From Candidatus Auribacterota bacterium (GTDB lineage: Bacteria; Auribacterota; JAFGBW01), in assembly GCA_016932965.1 (NCBI GenBank), contig JAFGBW010000075.1, forward strand, positions 1 to 28,551: a stretch of 28,551 nt of DNA, written 5' to 3'. Of this stretch, positions 9,051-17,200 are shown piece after piece. The translations under genes and the position numbers were made by a program. Within the stretch, counting starts at the first letter, position 1; each line of letters begins with the position of its first letter. Below the pieces are notes generated by a model. It searched no databases. It was given only the letters and a program-made list of their open reading frames with translations, and was not told where the DNA came from.

Positions 9051-9090
9051 TGTATTCTGAATTCTCCATTCTATTTAATTATCCTATAAT
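9051..9090. repeat. Single AT-rich dispersed repeat in the divergent pilB / 9194 gap
   Basis: ATTCTGAATTCTCCATTCTA at 9054-9073 is a solo member of the dispersed repeat family. A TATAAT stands just after it at 9085-9090 on the plus strand and could be a -10 box for the gene at 9194, but no good -35 is found at the right distance. Apart from this and the pilB promoter, the 296-nt gap between pilB and the 9194 gene holds nothing recognisable. Confidence 0.4.
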
Positions 9091-9193
9091 GACACGAAAA
9101 AATCAATTCCATAATTTACTCTTTACGCGGAAAGAGTTATGGCTTAAAGTAAATCTTATAAACCTGACAACCTCAATTAAAAGGAAAATGGGA

Positions 9194-9925
9194 ATGAATC
9201 AGGAAGAAGAAATCCAAAAAGCCCTGACAGCTATCTCACTGAAAATCGAGCTGTTGGAAAAAAAAAGAAAAGGCCTAAAACAATGGAACATTTTTATTAC
9301 CCTTTTGGTATTAGGCGCCATTTTTTTGTTCATCGCTTCCTCTTTTCAAAAAATACAGAGTATGGATGGAACACTTCTTATAAACCATCTTCGTTCTTTA
9401 CCAGTCAGACAAGTGATGGAGAAACAGATCCAGGAAACACTCCAAAAAATATTTCCTAAAGCACGACAAGCTGCTTATGAGACTTTTATAAAAGACCAGA
9501 CTTTTTCCAAATTCATCAATGATGAGATCACAACTTTCCTAACCATCGCTGAATCAGACTTGTCCCATCAAGTCACTCCTCATTTTATTCTTCTTGCTTC
9601 CAAACAAAAAAGGCATCTTTATGAGGCTTTTCCTGAATTGAAGGACAACCCAAAAGTAGAAAAAGCAATGGCGCATCTCATTCAGATTGGCGCCCCAAGG
9701 CTTCGAAACGTTTGGATAAGAATATTCAAGGAACATATCCATTGTCTTCTCGAAATCTATTCATCCGTAAAAGACCTGAAGGATCCCAGCCTGGCAAAAT
9801 TACCGAGTCTTGAAAAGGCTGTTCTTGGAGTGACGCTAGAATTATTCGGAAGAATTCTTACCCGGGAAGGTGAAAAAGGCGAAGCGATGCTGCCTGCCGA
9901 AATAAACCGGCAAGGAGGAAAATAA
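9194..9925 (+). CDS. Unrecognised membrane-anchored helical protein
   Basis: I do not recognise this 243-residue protein. I start at ATG 9194 because AAGGAA at 9181-9186 stands at good spacing; an ATG at 9188 and a longer frame from 9050 exist, but the extra N-terminus is poorly supported and starts inside a dispersed repeat. It has a short charged cytoplasmic helix (EEEIQKALTAISLKIELLEKKRKG), a single membrane span at about 30-50 (IFITLLVLGAIFLFIASS), then a mostly helical, probably extracytoplasmic domain of about 190 residues with no cysteine pairs or catalytic motif that I can see. The layout (helix, one TM, long helical domain) is shared with the next gene, which starts 1 nt downstream. 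It begins a four-gene cluster divergent from pilB. Confidence 0.78.
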   Translation: MNQEEEIQKALTAISLKIELLEKKRKGLKQWNIFITLLVLGAIFLFIASSFQKIQSMDGTLLINHLRSLPVRQVMEKQIQETLQKIFPKARQAAYETFIKDQTFSKFINDEITTFLTIAESDLSHQVTPHFILLASKQKRHLYEAFPELKDNPKVEKAMAHLIQIGAPRLRNVWIRIFKEHIHCLLEIYSSVKDLKDPSLAKLPSLEKAVLGVTLELFGRILTREGEKGEAMLPAEINRQGGK

Positions 9926-9926
9926 A

Positions 9927-10625
9927 ATGACGATTCAAGATAAAATACTCCAAATCAACGATATCCTGGACAAGGAAATCAAGCAAGTAAATCAGAGTAA
10001 ATTACTGGCACTGATTATCGGGATCTTCATTTTAATAGGAGTGGGAGGATATCTTTTCTGGCTGAACCAGGTCTCGTGCAAATATGTGAACGAAAAAAAT
10101 TTTTCCAACATCCTGTTTGACACTCTTTCAAAAAAAATGCCTGAAATGCTGAATATCTTCCAACAATCATTCGTTGCCTCGCTTCCTCAAACCATGAAAC
10201 TCATAAAAACCCAAACTAAAAAAGAAATCATCTCCTTGAGAATAGAAGCAAACCGTTTTTTCCGTCACGCTCTTGCACAAGCTTTTGTCGAGGCGGATAA
10301 AATTCTTGAACAGGAAATCCGGGTTAAAGCCAGTCCCTACCGCCGGCAAATCGAAAAAGAACTGGAAATCCTTTCTGATCCCGATAGCGCTTTGAAAGAA
10401 TTAGAGGGACTTGAAAAGGTCATCGAAATATCCATTTTTAATGAAGTCAATCACATCCTTTCAATGAGCCTGGACAAACTCAAAAAAATTGAAGACCAGA
10501 TGAAAAAAGTCATCAACAAAAAAGAAGGGGCCACCGAGGAAGAAAAATTGATCCGGAAATTCATCGTTTACTGGGTCAATTTTTACGAACACAATTTTGA
10601 TTTTCCCAAAAAGAATAAAACTTGA
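9927..10625 (+). CDS. Unrecognised membrane-anchored coiled-coil protein
   Basis: This 232-residue protein has the same layout as its upstream neighbour: a short charged helix (IQDKILQINDILDKEIKQVNQ), one membrane span at about residues 24-46 (LLALIIGIFILIGVGGYLFW), and a long charged helical region likely outside the membrane. Heptad-like stretches such as LKELEGLEKVIEISIF and LSMSLDKLKKIEDQMKKVI suggest coiled coil. A strong AAGGAGG site at 9912-9918 precedes the ATG, and the previous stop is 1 nt upstream, so the two are surely cotranslated. The two proteins may be distant paralogues and could form a complex; this is inference from architecture only. The next gene overlaps its TGA by 1 nt. 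Confidence 0.82.
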   Translation: MTIQDKILQINDILDKEIKQVNQSKLLALIIGIFILIGVGGYLFWLNQVSCKYVNEKNFSNILFDTLSKKMPEMLNIFQQSFVASLPQTMKLIKTQTKKEIISLRIEANRFFRHALAQAFVEADKILEQEIRVKASPYRRQIEKELEILSDPDSALKELEGLEKVIEISIFNEVNHILSMSLDKLKKIEDQMKKVINKKEGATEEEKLIRKFIVYWVNFYEHNFDFPKKNKT

Positions 10626-11560
10626 TGATGCTGAATAAAAATACATCTTTTATAAATCATATTGGACAACCTAAAAAAATCAAGAGCCTGTTTATCTGTA
10701 TGGCATCTTCCTTTCTTATGGCTTTCCTGTTATCGACAGGAGCGTCGTCTGAATTTCATCAGAGAGAACGAATCCCCCTGACAGGGAAAGTCCTTCCATT
10801 TGATGATAAGCCAGGGCCTTACACTTATCAATCCGTCATCATCCATTACAAGTCAAAGGATTTTGCCTCCATAGAAGCAACCCTCTTGACTCCCGATTCA
10901 ACCGATCCCAAACCCGGACTTATTTTTGTTCATATGTGGGCACGTGACAGAAATACGTTTTGGGGGCTTCCGGAATATCTTGCCACCTATGGATATCCTT
11001 CCATCTATCTGGATTTACGAGGCCACGGGAATTCCAATTTTCCATACGATAAACCCGATAAAAAAATCACCATCAGTGATACGGACAAAAATTATTCCGG
11101 CTTCTATATGGATATCCTCCCTGCCATTGAAATCATGATGGTTCATAAAAATGTCAAAGAAAAACAATTGATCCTTATCGCTGCCTCTTTGGGATGTCCG
11201 CTTGGGGTAAAAGCTGTGGCGCAGTATAAAGACCACTTTATCGGCATGATTCACATGTCTCCCGCTGTCGTCTATTTCGACGTAGACTGCAAAAAAGACC
11301 TGAAAGAATTAACCCATCTTCCCACTTTTGTGATCTTGGAAAAAACCGACAAATCTTTCGGAGGCGGCCAAAAATTTTTTTCCATCCCAGACCAGTATAA
11401 AACTCTTCTGGTCGTGGATAAAATCGGACACGGAACGGATATGTTATTTCACAATATAGGTTTTCCCACCCTGATTCGAACCTGGATGGAACACATCGAA
11501 TATTTATCCCCCTGGCTCACCAAGCTCAGGGAAAAACAATTCTTAATTGAATCAAGATAA
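10625..11560 (+). CDS. Exported alpha/beta hydrolase-like protein
   Basis: This 311-residue protein has a signal peptide (KKIKSLFICMASSFLMAFLLSTGASS) and then an alpha/beta-hydrolase core. Strand and oxyanion region GLIFVHMWARD are followed by YPSIYLDLRGHGNSN, which is typical of the dienelactone hydrolase/S9 esterase type. The nucleophile elbow reads IAASLGC with Ser near residue 188; the usual Gly two residues before Ser is Ala here (A-x-S-x-G). A late IGHGTDMLF supplies the likely catalytic His, and an Asp in VILEKTDKS is a candidate third member. The substrate is unknown. The ATG at 10625 overlaps the preceding TGA; ATG 10628 is an equally possible start. Neighbours are two membrane proteins upstream and a PP2C phosphatase 15 nt downstream. 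Confidence 0.82.
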   Translation: MMLNKNTSFINHIGQPKKIKSLFICMASSFLMAFLLSTGASSEFHQRERIPLTGKVLPFDDKPGPYTYQSVIIHYKSKDFASIEATLLTPDSTDPKPGLIFVHMWARDRNTFWGLPEYLATYGYPSIYLDLRGHGNSNFPYDKPDKKITISDTDKNYSGFYMDILPAIEIMMVHKNVKEKQLILIAASLGCPLGVKAVAQYKDHFIGMIHMSPAVVYFDVDCKKDLKELTHLPTFVILEKTDKSFGGGQKFFSIPDQYKTLLVVDKIGHGTDMLFHNIGFPTLIRTWMEHIEYLSPWLTKLREKQFLIESR

Positions 11561-11575
11561 GGGGAAAAAGGTTCA

Positions 11576-12328
11576 ATGAAAATCCTGTATTATTCCATGA
11601 GCGATAAAGGGCAGGTCCGTGAGCACAATGAGGACAGCTATTTAAACAATGAACTGTTTTCAGTATTCATGGTTGCGGACGGAATGGGCGGATACCAATG
11701 CGGAGACGTGGCAAGTCGGATAGCCTTGGAGTCCGTGATTTCTTACCTGGAAACCTGCTGCAAAAAAGACGGCACATTCACTGAAAGAGCATTTAAATAC
11801 GCCATCGAATACTCAAACCGACGGGTATTCAATTACAAAAAGAAGAATCCTCAAATCAAAGAAATGGGTACCACCTTGGTGGGTTTTGTCCCCTCTGAAA
11901 ACGGAGGAGTTATTTTCAACGTGGGGGATTCACGGCTGTATCATTATAAAAACAATGAACTGATCCAAATAACAAAAGACCATAGTGCAGAACAAGAAGT
12001 CCTCCCGGATTTCATGCAGAACATGAATGAGGGAAAATATTCCGGAGTCATTACCCAGGCACTGGGTATTCATGAAATGGTGAAATATGATACTTATAAG
12101 ATCCAGTATGCAGAAGGAGATTTATTGTTGCTGTGTACGGACGGACTTCACAGCATGATTTCACCAGATGCAATCAGAACGATCCTGGACGGGAAGGAAG
12201 ATATTCAGAAAAAAACAGCATTCTTAGTGGATGCTGCCAATCAGGCCGGAGGAAAAGATAACATCACCGTGACGCTGATTGAAATCCTTTCTACGGCCGA
12301 TCCGTATACCATTGAATACAAAATCTGA
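11576..12328 (+). CDS. PP2C-family Ser/Thr protein phosphatase (Stp1/PrpC type)
   Basis: This 250-residue cytoplasmic metal-dependent phosphatase removes phosphate from Ser/Thr. All PP2C motifs are present: GQVREHNEDS (Glu19, Asp20), VADGMGGYQCGD (Asp35, Gly36), MGTTLVGFV, NVGDSRLYHY, ITKDHSAEQ, LLLCTDGLHSMI (Asp189) and GGKDNITVTLIE (Asp228). It lacks membrane or sensory domains, so it is the minimal bacterial form. Such phosphatases usually oppose a Hanks-type kinase, but none is in the window, unlike the common stp-pknB pairing. AAGG 5 nt before the ATG serves as ribosome site. It closes the four-gene cluster that starts at 9194; a physical or regulatory link with the two membrane proteins is possible but unproven. 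Confidence 0.94.
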   Translation: MKILYYSMSDKGQVREHNEDSYLNNELFSVFMVADGMGGYQCGDVASRIALESVISYLETCCKKDGTFTERAFKYAIEYSNRRVFNYKKKNPQIKEMGTTLVGFVPSENGGVIFNVGDSRLYHYKNNELIQITKDHSAEQEVLPDFMQNMNEGKYSGVITQALGIHEMVKYDTYKIQYAEGDLLLLCTDGLHSMISPDAIRTILDGKEDIQKKTAFLVDAANQAGGKDNITVTLIEILSTADPYTIEYKI

Positions 12329-12333
12329 TTGTC

Positions 12334-12370
12334 AAACCATATGCGTTTCAAACAATAAGTTCTATGGTTT
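12334..12370 (+). other. Small inverted repeat after the PP2C gene
   Basis: AAACCATA (12334-12341) and TATGGTTT (12363-12370) form a perfect 8-bp inverted repeat with a 21-nt loop, just after the phosphatase stop codon and before pabB. It is followed by a C-run and not a T-run, so it is not a standard intrinsic terminator. It may still end or slow transcription of the cluster, or mark the pabB promoter region. Confidence 0.35.
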
Positions 12371-12424
12371 CCCCCTATAGGTTGTGTGTTTCGTTTTTAA
12401 TATGATTCTTACTTCTGTTATAGC

Positions 12425-14239
12425 ATGACTTCAACACGGGCTTTTATTTTTTTAGACACGGTTGCATCCGGGCCGCAGCAAAAACATTCATATGTTTTTT
12501 CCGATCCCGTCCTAGAATTGACGGCTGAAAAATACGAAGAACTCAACCCTTTACTAGACCAGATCCAGGATCACGCTAAAAAATACTGGCTTTGCGGTTA
12601 TCTTGCCTACGAAGCCGCCTATGTTCTCGAAGAAAAACTAATGCCTTTCACATCGCCCCACCCCCCAAATCCATTGGCATGGTTTGGAATTTTTGAATCC
12701 CCCTGCGTCTTTGACCATCAAAAAAAACAATGGAATCACCCCCCTTCTTTTCCTGATGCCGGCAAAGTCTTGCCAATCTCACCACAATTGCCTGAAATCC
12801 GCAGTCAACTTTCCGAGAAGAATTACGTTAAAACCATCCAGGAGATAAAGAAAAAAATAAAAATGGGGGACATTTATCAAATCAACTTCACCTATGATTA
12901 TTCCATCCGCAGTGGCCTCGACGATTGGACCATGTATCAAATCTTCCGAGAAAGACAAAAGGCCCCTTTTTCAGCTTTCATACGGAACAAATATCTGACT
13001 CTTCTTTCTTTTTCTCCGGAGATGTTTTTCACGATAAAAAACCGGATCATCTGGACTCAACCCATGAAAGGGACAGAAAAACGGGGCCGGTATGAACAAG
13101 AGGATAAAAAACTCTTTCACGGCCTTTCCATGGATAAAAAAAATCAAAGTGAAAATGTCATGATCGTGGATCTATTGAGGAATGATCTGGGTAAGATCTG
13201 TGAGACTGGTTCCATCAAAGTTTCAAAATTATTTGAGGTCACAAGCTACCCCACCCTCCATCAAATGACCTCAACCATTTCCGGCAGATTACCCCCCTGT
13301 ACGACATTCAAAAAAATCATTCAAAATATTTTTCCGTCCGGCTCGGTTACAGGAGCTCCGAAAATCCGCTCCATGGAATGGATTCATTCTTTCGAAAAAG
13401 GAAGACGCGAAGTATACTGCGGAGCCATCGGATTCATTTCCCCGCGCATGAAAAAGGCTGTCTTCAGTGTACCGATCCGCATCCTTCAAAAACATAATCA
13501 TGACAAAGCATGGCAGTATCGTGTTGGAAGCGGAATTGTCTGGGATTCCGATCCTGTTTCCGAATGGAATGAATGCCTCACGAAATGCTCATTCCTGACA
13601 GAACCCGCACCTCTTTTCATGATCATGGAATCCATCTTATGGAATGGAAAAAGCCTGGTCTATCTTCAGGAACATTCCAGGCGGCTGAAAAATTCCGCCA
13701 GGTTTCTCGGGTATCCTTGTCTCGAAAACAAATGGAAACAGGCCATTCAATCCATCCTCAACCGCTTGAAAGGCACAAACAGAAAAAAAGTGCGGATTTT
13801 TCTCGATAAGGAAGGAAAGTTCCGCTGGGATTTTTCTCCATTAAACGATTTAAAAAAAGCCAAAATACATGAAATTCTTCTTTCCAAGGTTCCTGTGGAT
13901 GAAAACAACCGTTTTCTGTTTCATAAAACCACGTTTCGTCCCTGGTACGAGCAAGCCATGAAAAACATCAAAAACGGAAAATGTTTTGACGTGATATTCA
14001 TGAATTCAAAAGGACAAATCACTGAAGGCTCCATTACCAATATCTTCATTCAAAAAGGGGATGGTTTATTCACACCAGATGTGACCTGCGGACTTCTGCC
14101 TGGAATTTTACGTCAGCGCCTGCTCAAGAAAAAAAAATGCAGGGAAGCCGTCATTCATGAACACGATTTATTTTCAGCAGACGCCATCTTCTGCGGGAAT
14201 TCCGTCCGGGGACTAGTCCGCGTAAAATTGAAAGAATAA
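12425..14239 (+). CDS. pabB: PabB-PabC fusion: aminodeoxychorismate synthase component I / 4-amino-4-deoxychorismate lyase
   Basis: This 604-residue two-domain enzyme makes p-aminobenzoate for folate. Residues 1-390 are a chorismate-binding PabB domain: GDIYQINFT at 149-155, SPEMFF, QPMKGTEKRG with Lys215, VMIVDLLRNDLGKICETGSIKV, and SGSVTGAPKIRSMEWI. Lys215 in the PxKGT motif is the PabB-type residue; anthranilate synthases have Ala there, as trpE in this window does. Residues 400-604 are a class IV PLP fold: candidate PLP lysine Lys501 in FLFHKTTFR, then EGSITNIFI and CGLLPGILRQRLL. The glutamine amidotransferase partner (PabA) is not adjacent; TrpG encoded at 24248-24814 may serve both. 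It ends 6 nt from the convergent alpha-2-macroglobulin gene. Confidence 0.95.
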   Translation: MTSTRAFIFLDTVASGPQQKHSYVFSDPVLELTAEKYEELNPLLDQIQDHAKKYWLCGYLAYEAAYVLEEKLMPFTSPHPPNPLAWFGIFESPCVFDHQKKQWNHPPSFPDAGKVLPISPQLPEIRSQLSEKNYVKTIQEIKKKIKMGDIYQINFTYDYSIRSGLDDWTMYQIFRERQKAPFSAFIRNKYLTLLSFSPEMFFTIKNRIIWTQPMKGTEKRGRYEQEDKKLFHGLSMDKKNQSENVMIVDLLRNDLGKICETGSIKVSKLFEVTSYPTLHQMTSTISGRLPPCTTFKKIIQNIFPSGSVTGAPKIRSMEWIHSFEKGRREVYCGAIGFISPRMKKAVFSVPIRILQKHNHDKAWQYRVGSGIVWDSDPVSEWNECLTKCSFLTEPAPLFMIMESILWNGKSLVYLQEHSRRLKNSARFLGYPCLENKWKQAIQSILNRLKGTNRKKVRIFLDKEGKFRWDFSPLNDLKKAKIHEILLSKVPVDENNRFLFHKTTFRPWYEQAMKNIKNGKCFDVIFMNSKGQITEGSITNIFIQKGDGLFTPDVTCGLLPGILRQRLLKKKKCREAVIHEHDLFSADAIFCGNSVRGLVRVKLKE

Positions 14240-14254
14240 AGAAATTTATTCTTT
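14231..14254. terminator. Perfect palindrome holding the stop codons of two convergent genes
   Basis: AAAGAATAAA (14231-14240) and TTTATTCTTT (14245-14254) form a perfect 10-bp inverted repeat around a GAAA tetraloop. The pabB-pabC stop codon lies in the left arm and the stop of the opposite-strand alpha-2-macroglobulin gene lies in the right arm, so both proteins end in Lys-Glu-stop. The stem is AT-rich, which makes it a weak candidate for a bidirectional terminator. The geometry itself is seen directly. Confidence 0.5.
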
Positions 14255-17200
14255 GACATTGATCTTGAATCCGGCGCTGTGCGCTGTCATTTCCGGCGCG
14301 TACATGGACTGGAGTGTCGCTGCTCCGACCCGATACGTCCCAGGTTTGGTCGGTTTCAGACGGTATTTGAGAACATATTCACCGTGCGGGATACGGTCAA
14401 AGAAAAAATTGGTCAGAGAATCTCTGGGTTCCTCATAACACCATAAGGGTTCCCATTTCCATCCGCTCAGAAGGTTTTCAGCTTCAAAACCGGCAGCTTT
14501 GGGATCTTTCAAATGCATATACTCAAAACGAGATCGCGTATTCACTTTCAAATGAACCTCAATCTGATCCCCTACAGAGACTTCCCCACCGCTTTTAATG
14601 GGCTTTAAATGATACTTATCCCCTTCCTTGACTCTCAAGAAAAAGGCCCGATGCAATTCCAGCAGTCCAGGAGCAGACTCAAAAGGCACCTGATTTGTCG
14701 AGTATGTCCAGGTCAGGGACGCAAAAGCGAAACCAGGTCCCTCTTTTTCAATTGTGGCTGAAGCTTGTTCATGCCCGATTTCAAATCCTTTTTCCTGCCA
14801 TCGTAAAGGTTTATCAAGAAAATCATCCGCCTTGACCAAAATCTTATCCTTTTTCTGTCCCCATTGAATCGTAAAAGATTCATCCTTGTCCAAGGCCCCG
14901 GTTTGGCTCAAATATCCCAGCAAGGAAAACACCGCCGCTGAAGAGGCTTTGGTGGATTTCCAAACGCATCCTTTTCGGTTGAAAAGCAACCACTGGACCA
15001 TACCTGGGATTCTTTTGTCTTCTGGACGTAATTCCTGTAAGGTCTTCAGGAAAAAGGCATGTTTCTCAACCGTATCCGAATACCAGATCCAGGAAAATTT
15101 TTCCGGAGTCCAGTAAACTCCGACAATCGGATCTTCCCTGGAACCATCAAGCGCCATGTCCAGAATCGAATCCGCCTTTTCCTTGGCTCCTAAACGCAGT
15201 AAAGTGAAAGCCAGATACGCCTTGCCGAAAGGAGTCATGCTGTGAAGATGTTTTTCCAAAAACACCACCCAGGCCTTGGCAGACTCTATTCCTATTTTTG
15301 CCTCGGGAAATTCCTTGATAGAAAAAGAGGTGACCACATAAGCGGCATAGGAAATCAAAGCCAGAGCTTCTTCCTCGGGTTTCAGACGAAGCGGAATAGT
15401 TGAATTGATATAATTCAACGCCTTACTGACCACATCAAGAGGAACCTCGACCCCATAACGCCTGGCTTCGGCAAAACCCGCCAATACGTATAATGTGATA
15501 TAAGGGTCATCCCTTCCGCCGGGCCACCAGGGAAAGGCTCCGCTGGAAAGCTGAGCTGAACGCAGCTTATCCAGATTGATCTGTTTCTGTTTTTCCACGA
15601 CCTCAGGATTCAAAAGATCAATCACAGGAAAAACTGATGGTCTGCCTTCTGATTCATAAATCCAGGGGGTTTCCATGAGCGCGATCAATCTATTGGGATC
15701 CTCTTTCTCCCATTGGGGTGATGGGGTTGAACGTCTGGGAATTTTTGAGACCGCATTTTTCAGGTTCGGATAGGTTTGATAAATCTGGTTCATGACAGAG
15801 AGAGGCACGTATTTATTGAGAAGCTGTTCCACACATTCATGAGGATACTGGACAAGAAACGGAATGGCATTTAAGAGAGTCAATGCCAGCTGCGGTTCCA
15901 CCTGGAGCACCATGCTTTCATTGATGCGCGTCTTATCGTCAGGAAGCTTGATTTCCAGTTTTTTACTCACATTGCCGGACAAGGCTGCAAAGGCTGATTC
16001 AATGAGTCTTTCTCTTGAAGGCAGAATCGGCAGGTCCCTTTCCTCTGCGTCGGAAAGGCCCGATGATACTGCCGCCACTTTCACTTTATATTGACTCACT
16101 CCTTCAGGGATCTCCACCTTCCAGTTACAGGCAGTTAGTCCATGGGGTTTGACTGTGAATTGCTGTCCAGGATTAGTCAGTTTCAGCTTCTGATTAACTG
16201 AGATATTCTTTTCACGAATATCCATCACGACTGAGCCCTGTATTTCACGGTCAGTTTCATTGTGTATGACAGCCGTCACTGTTCCGCAATCCTTTTCGCG
16301 GAAGAAACGGGGTATGTCAGCCCTGACCATCAAATCCTTTTTTGTGACCGCCTCTTCTTCCAAGCTACCTTCACAGACATCTTGATTAAAGGCCCAGACT
16401 TTGACTTTCCAACTGGTCAGCTGTTCAGGCGAAACAAATGAAAAAGACGCCGATCCATCCTTGTCTGTCACCAGATGCGGAATGAAAAAAGCCGTATCCG
16501 AGAAAGCTTTCCTGGTTTGAACTTCTGGCGGCATGTCCTGCGAAAAATGATCTTTTCCTATTCCGCGCTCCTGGGATTCAGGCCTTAACTTCCTATCAAG
16601 CCTATTGTCGATAACAGCGCTTGATTTTTCTTCTTCTCTTTTCATTTTACCCTCATCCACGGGAGCGGAGGCCGTCTGCAAAAAACCGTTTCCTTGCCCG
16701 CCGGGCAGCAAGCATTCCAGCCCTTCCTCAGTGCTTCCAGTATAAGCCCAAGTTCTCCAGGTACGGAGCCCGGGCAATGCGGGTTCTACAGATTCTTTGC
16801 GAAAAGAATTCAATATTTTCTGCAGCATTCCTTCTGTTACAGGAAATGGAAAGACAGATGGATGAAAGACCGAATCCCTGCCGGAAGCTGGAAAAGGACG
16901 CAAAGCATATAAATCATCCAGCCAAAAATTTCCGCCTTTTCGGTAGTATTCCAGAGAACGGTCATACATCAAAGCAAGCGCCTCAGCCTTCACATGGTTA
17001 CCTTCTCTGTCACGGACAAGGAGCCCCCATTTAATGGTTGCACCGGGTTTCATGTCCTGAGAAAAAGGGCTCAAAGACACAGACAATTTCTTTTCCTTCC
17101 AGGGAACAGATACCGTGACCTGGCCGTGAACAAACTGAAGGTTTTTCACTCCAAACCAGCGCAGGGTGAATCCGCCCTTTAGTTCCTCTGTAACAGGAAC

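Noticed and set aside
9050-9193. Longer N-terminus for the 9194 gene
   Set aside because: The extra codons begin inside a dispersed repeat and lack a ribosome site, while ATG 9194 has AAGGAA at good spacing.
16621-17034. 137-codon plus-strand frame opposite the alpha-2-macroglobulin gene
   Set aside because: It is the antisense shadow of a clear large coding region.
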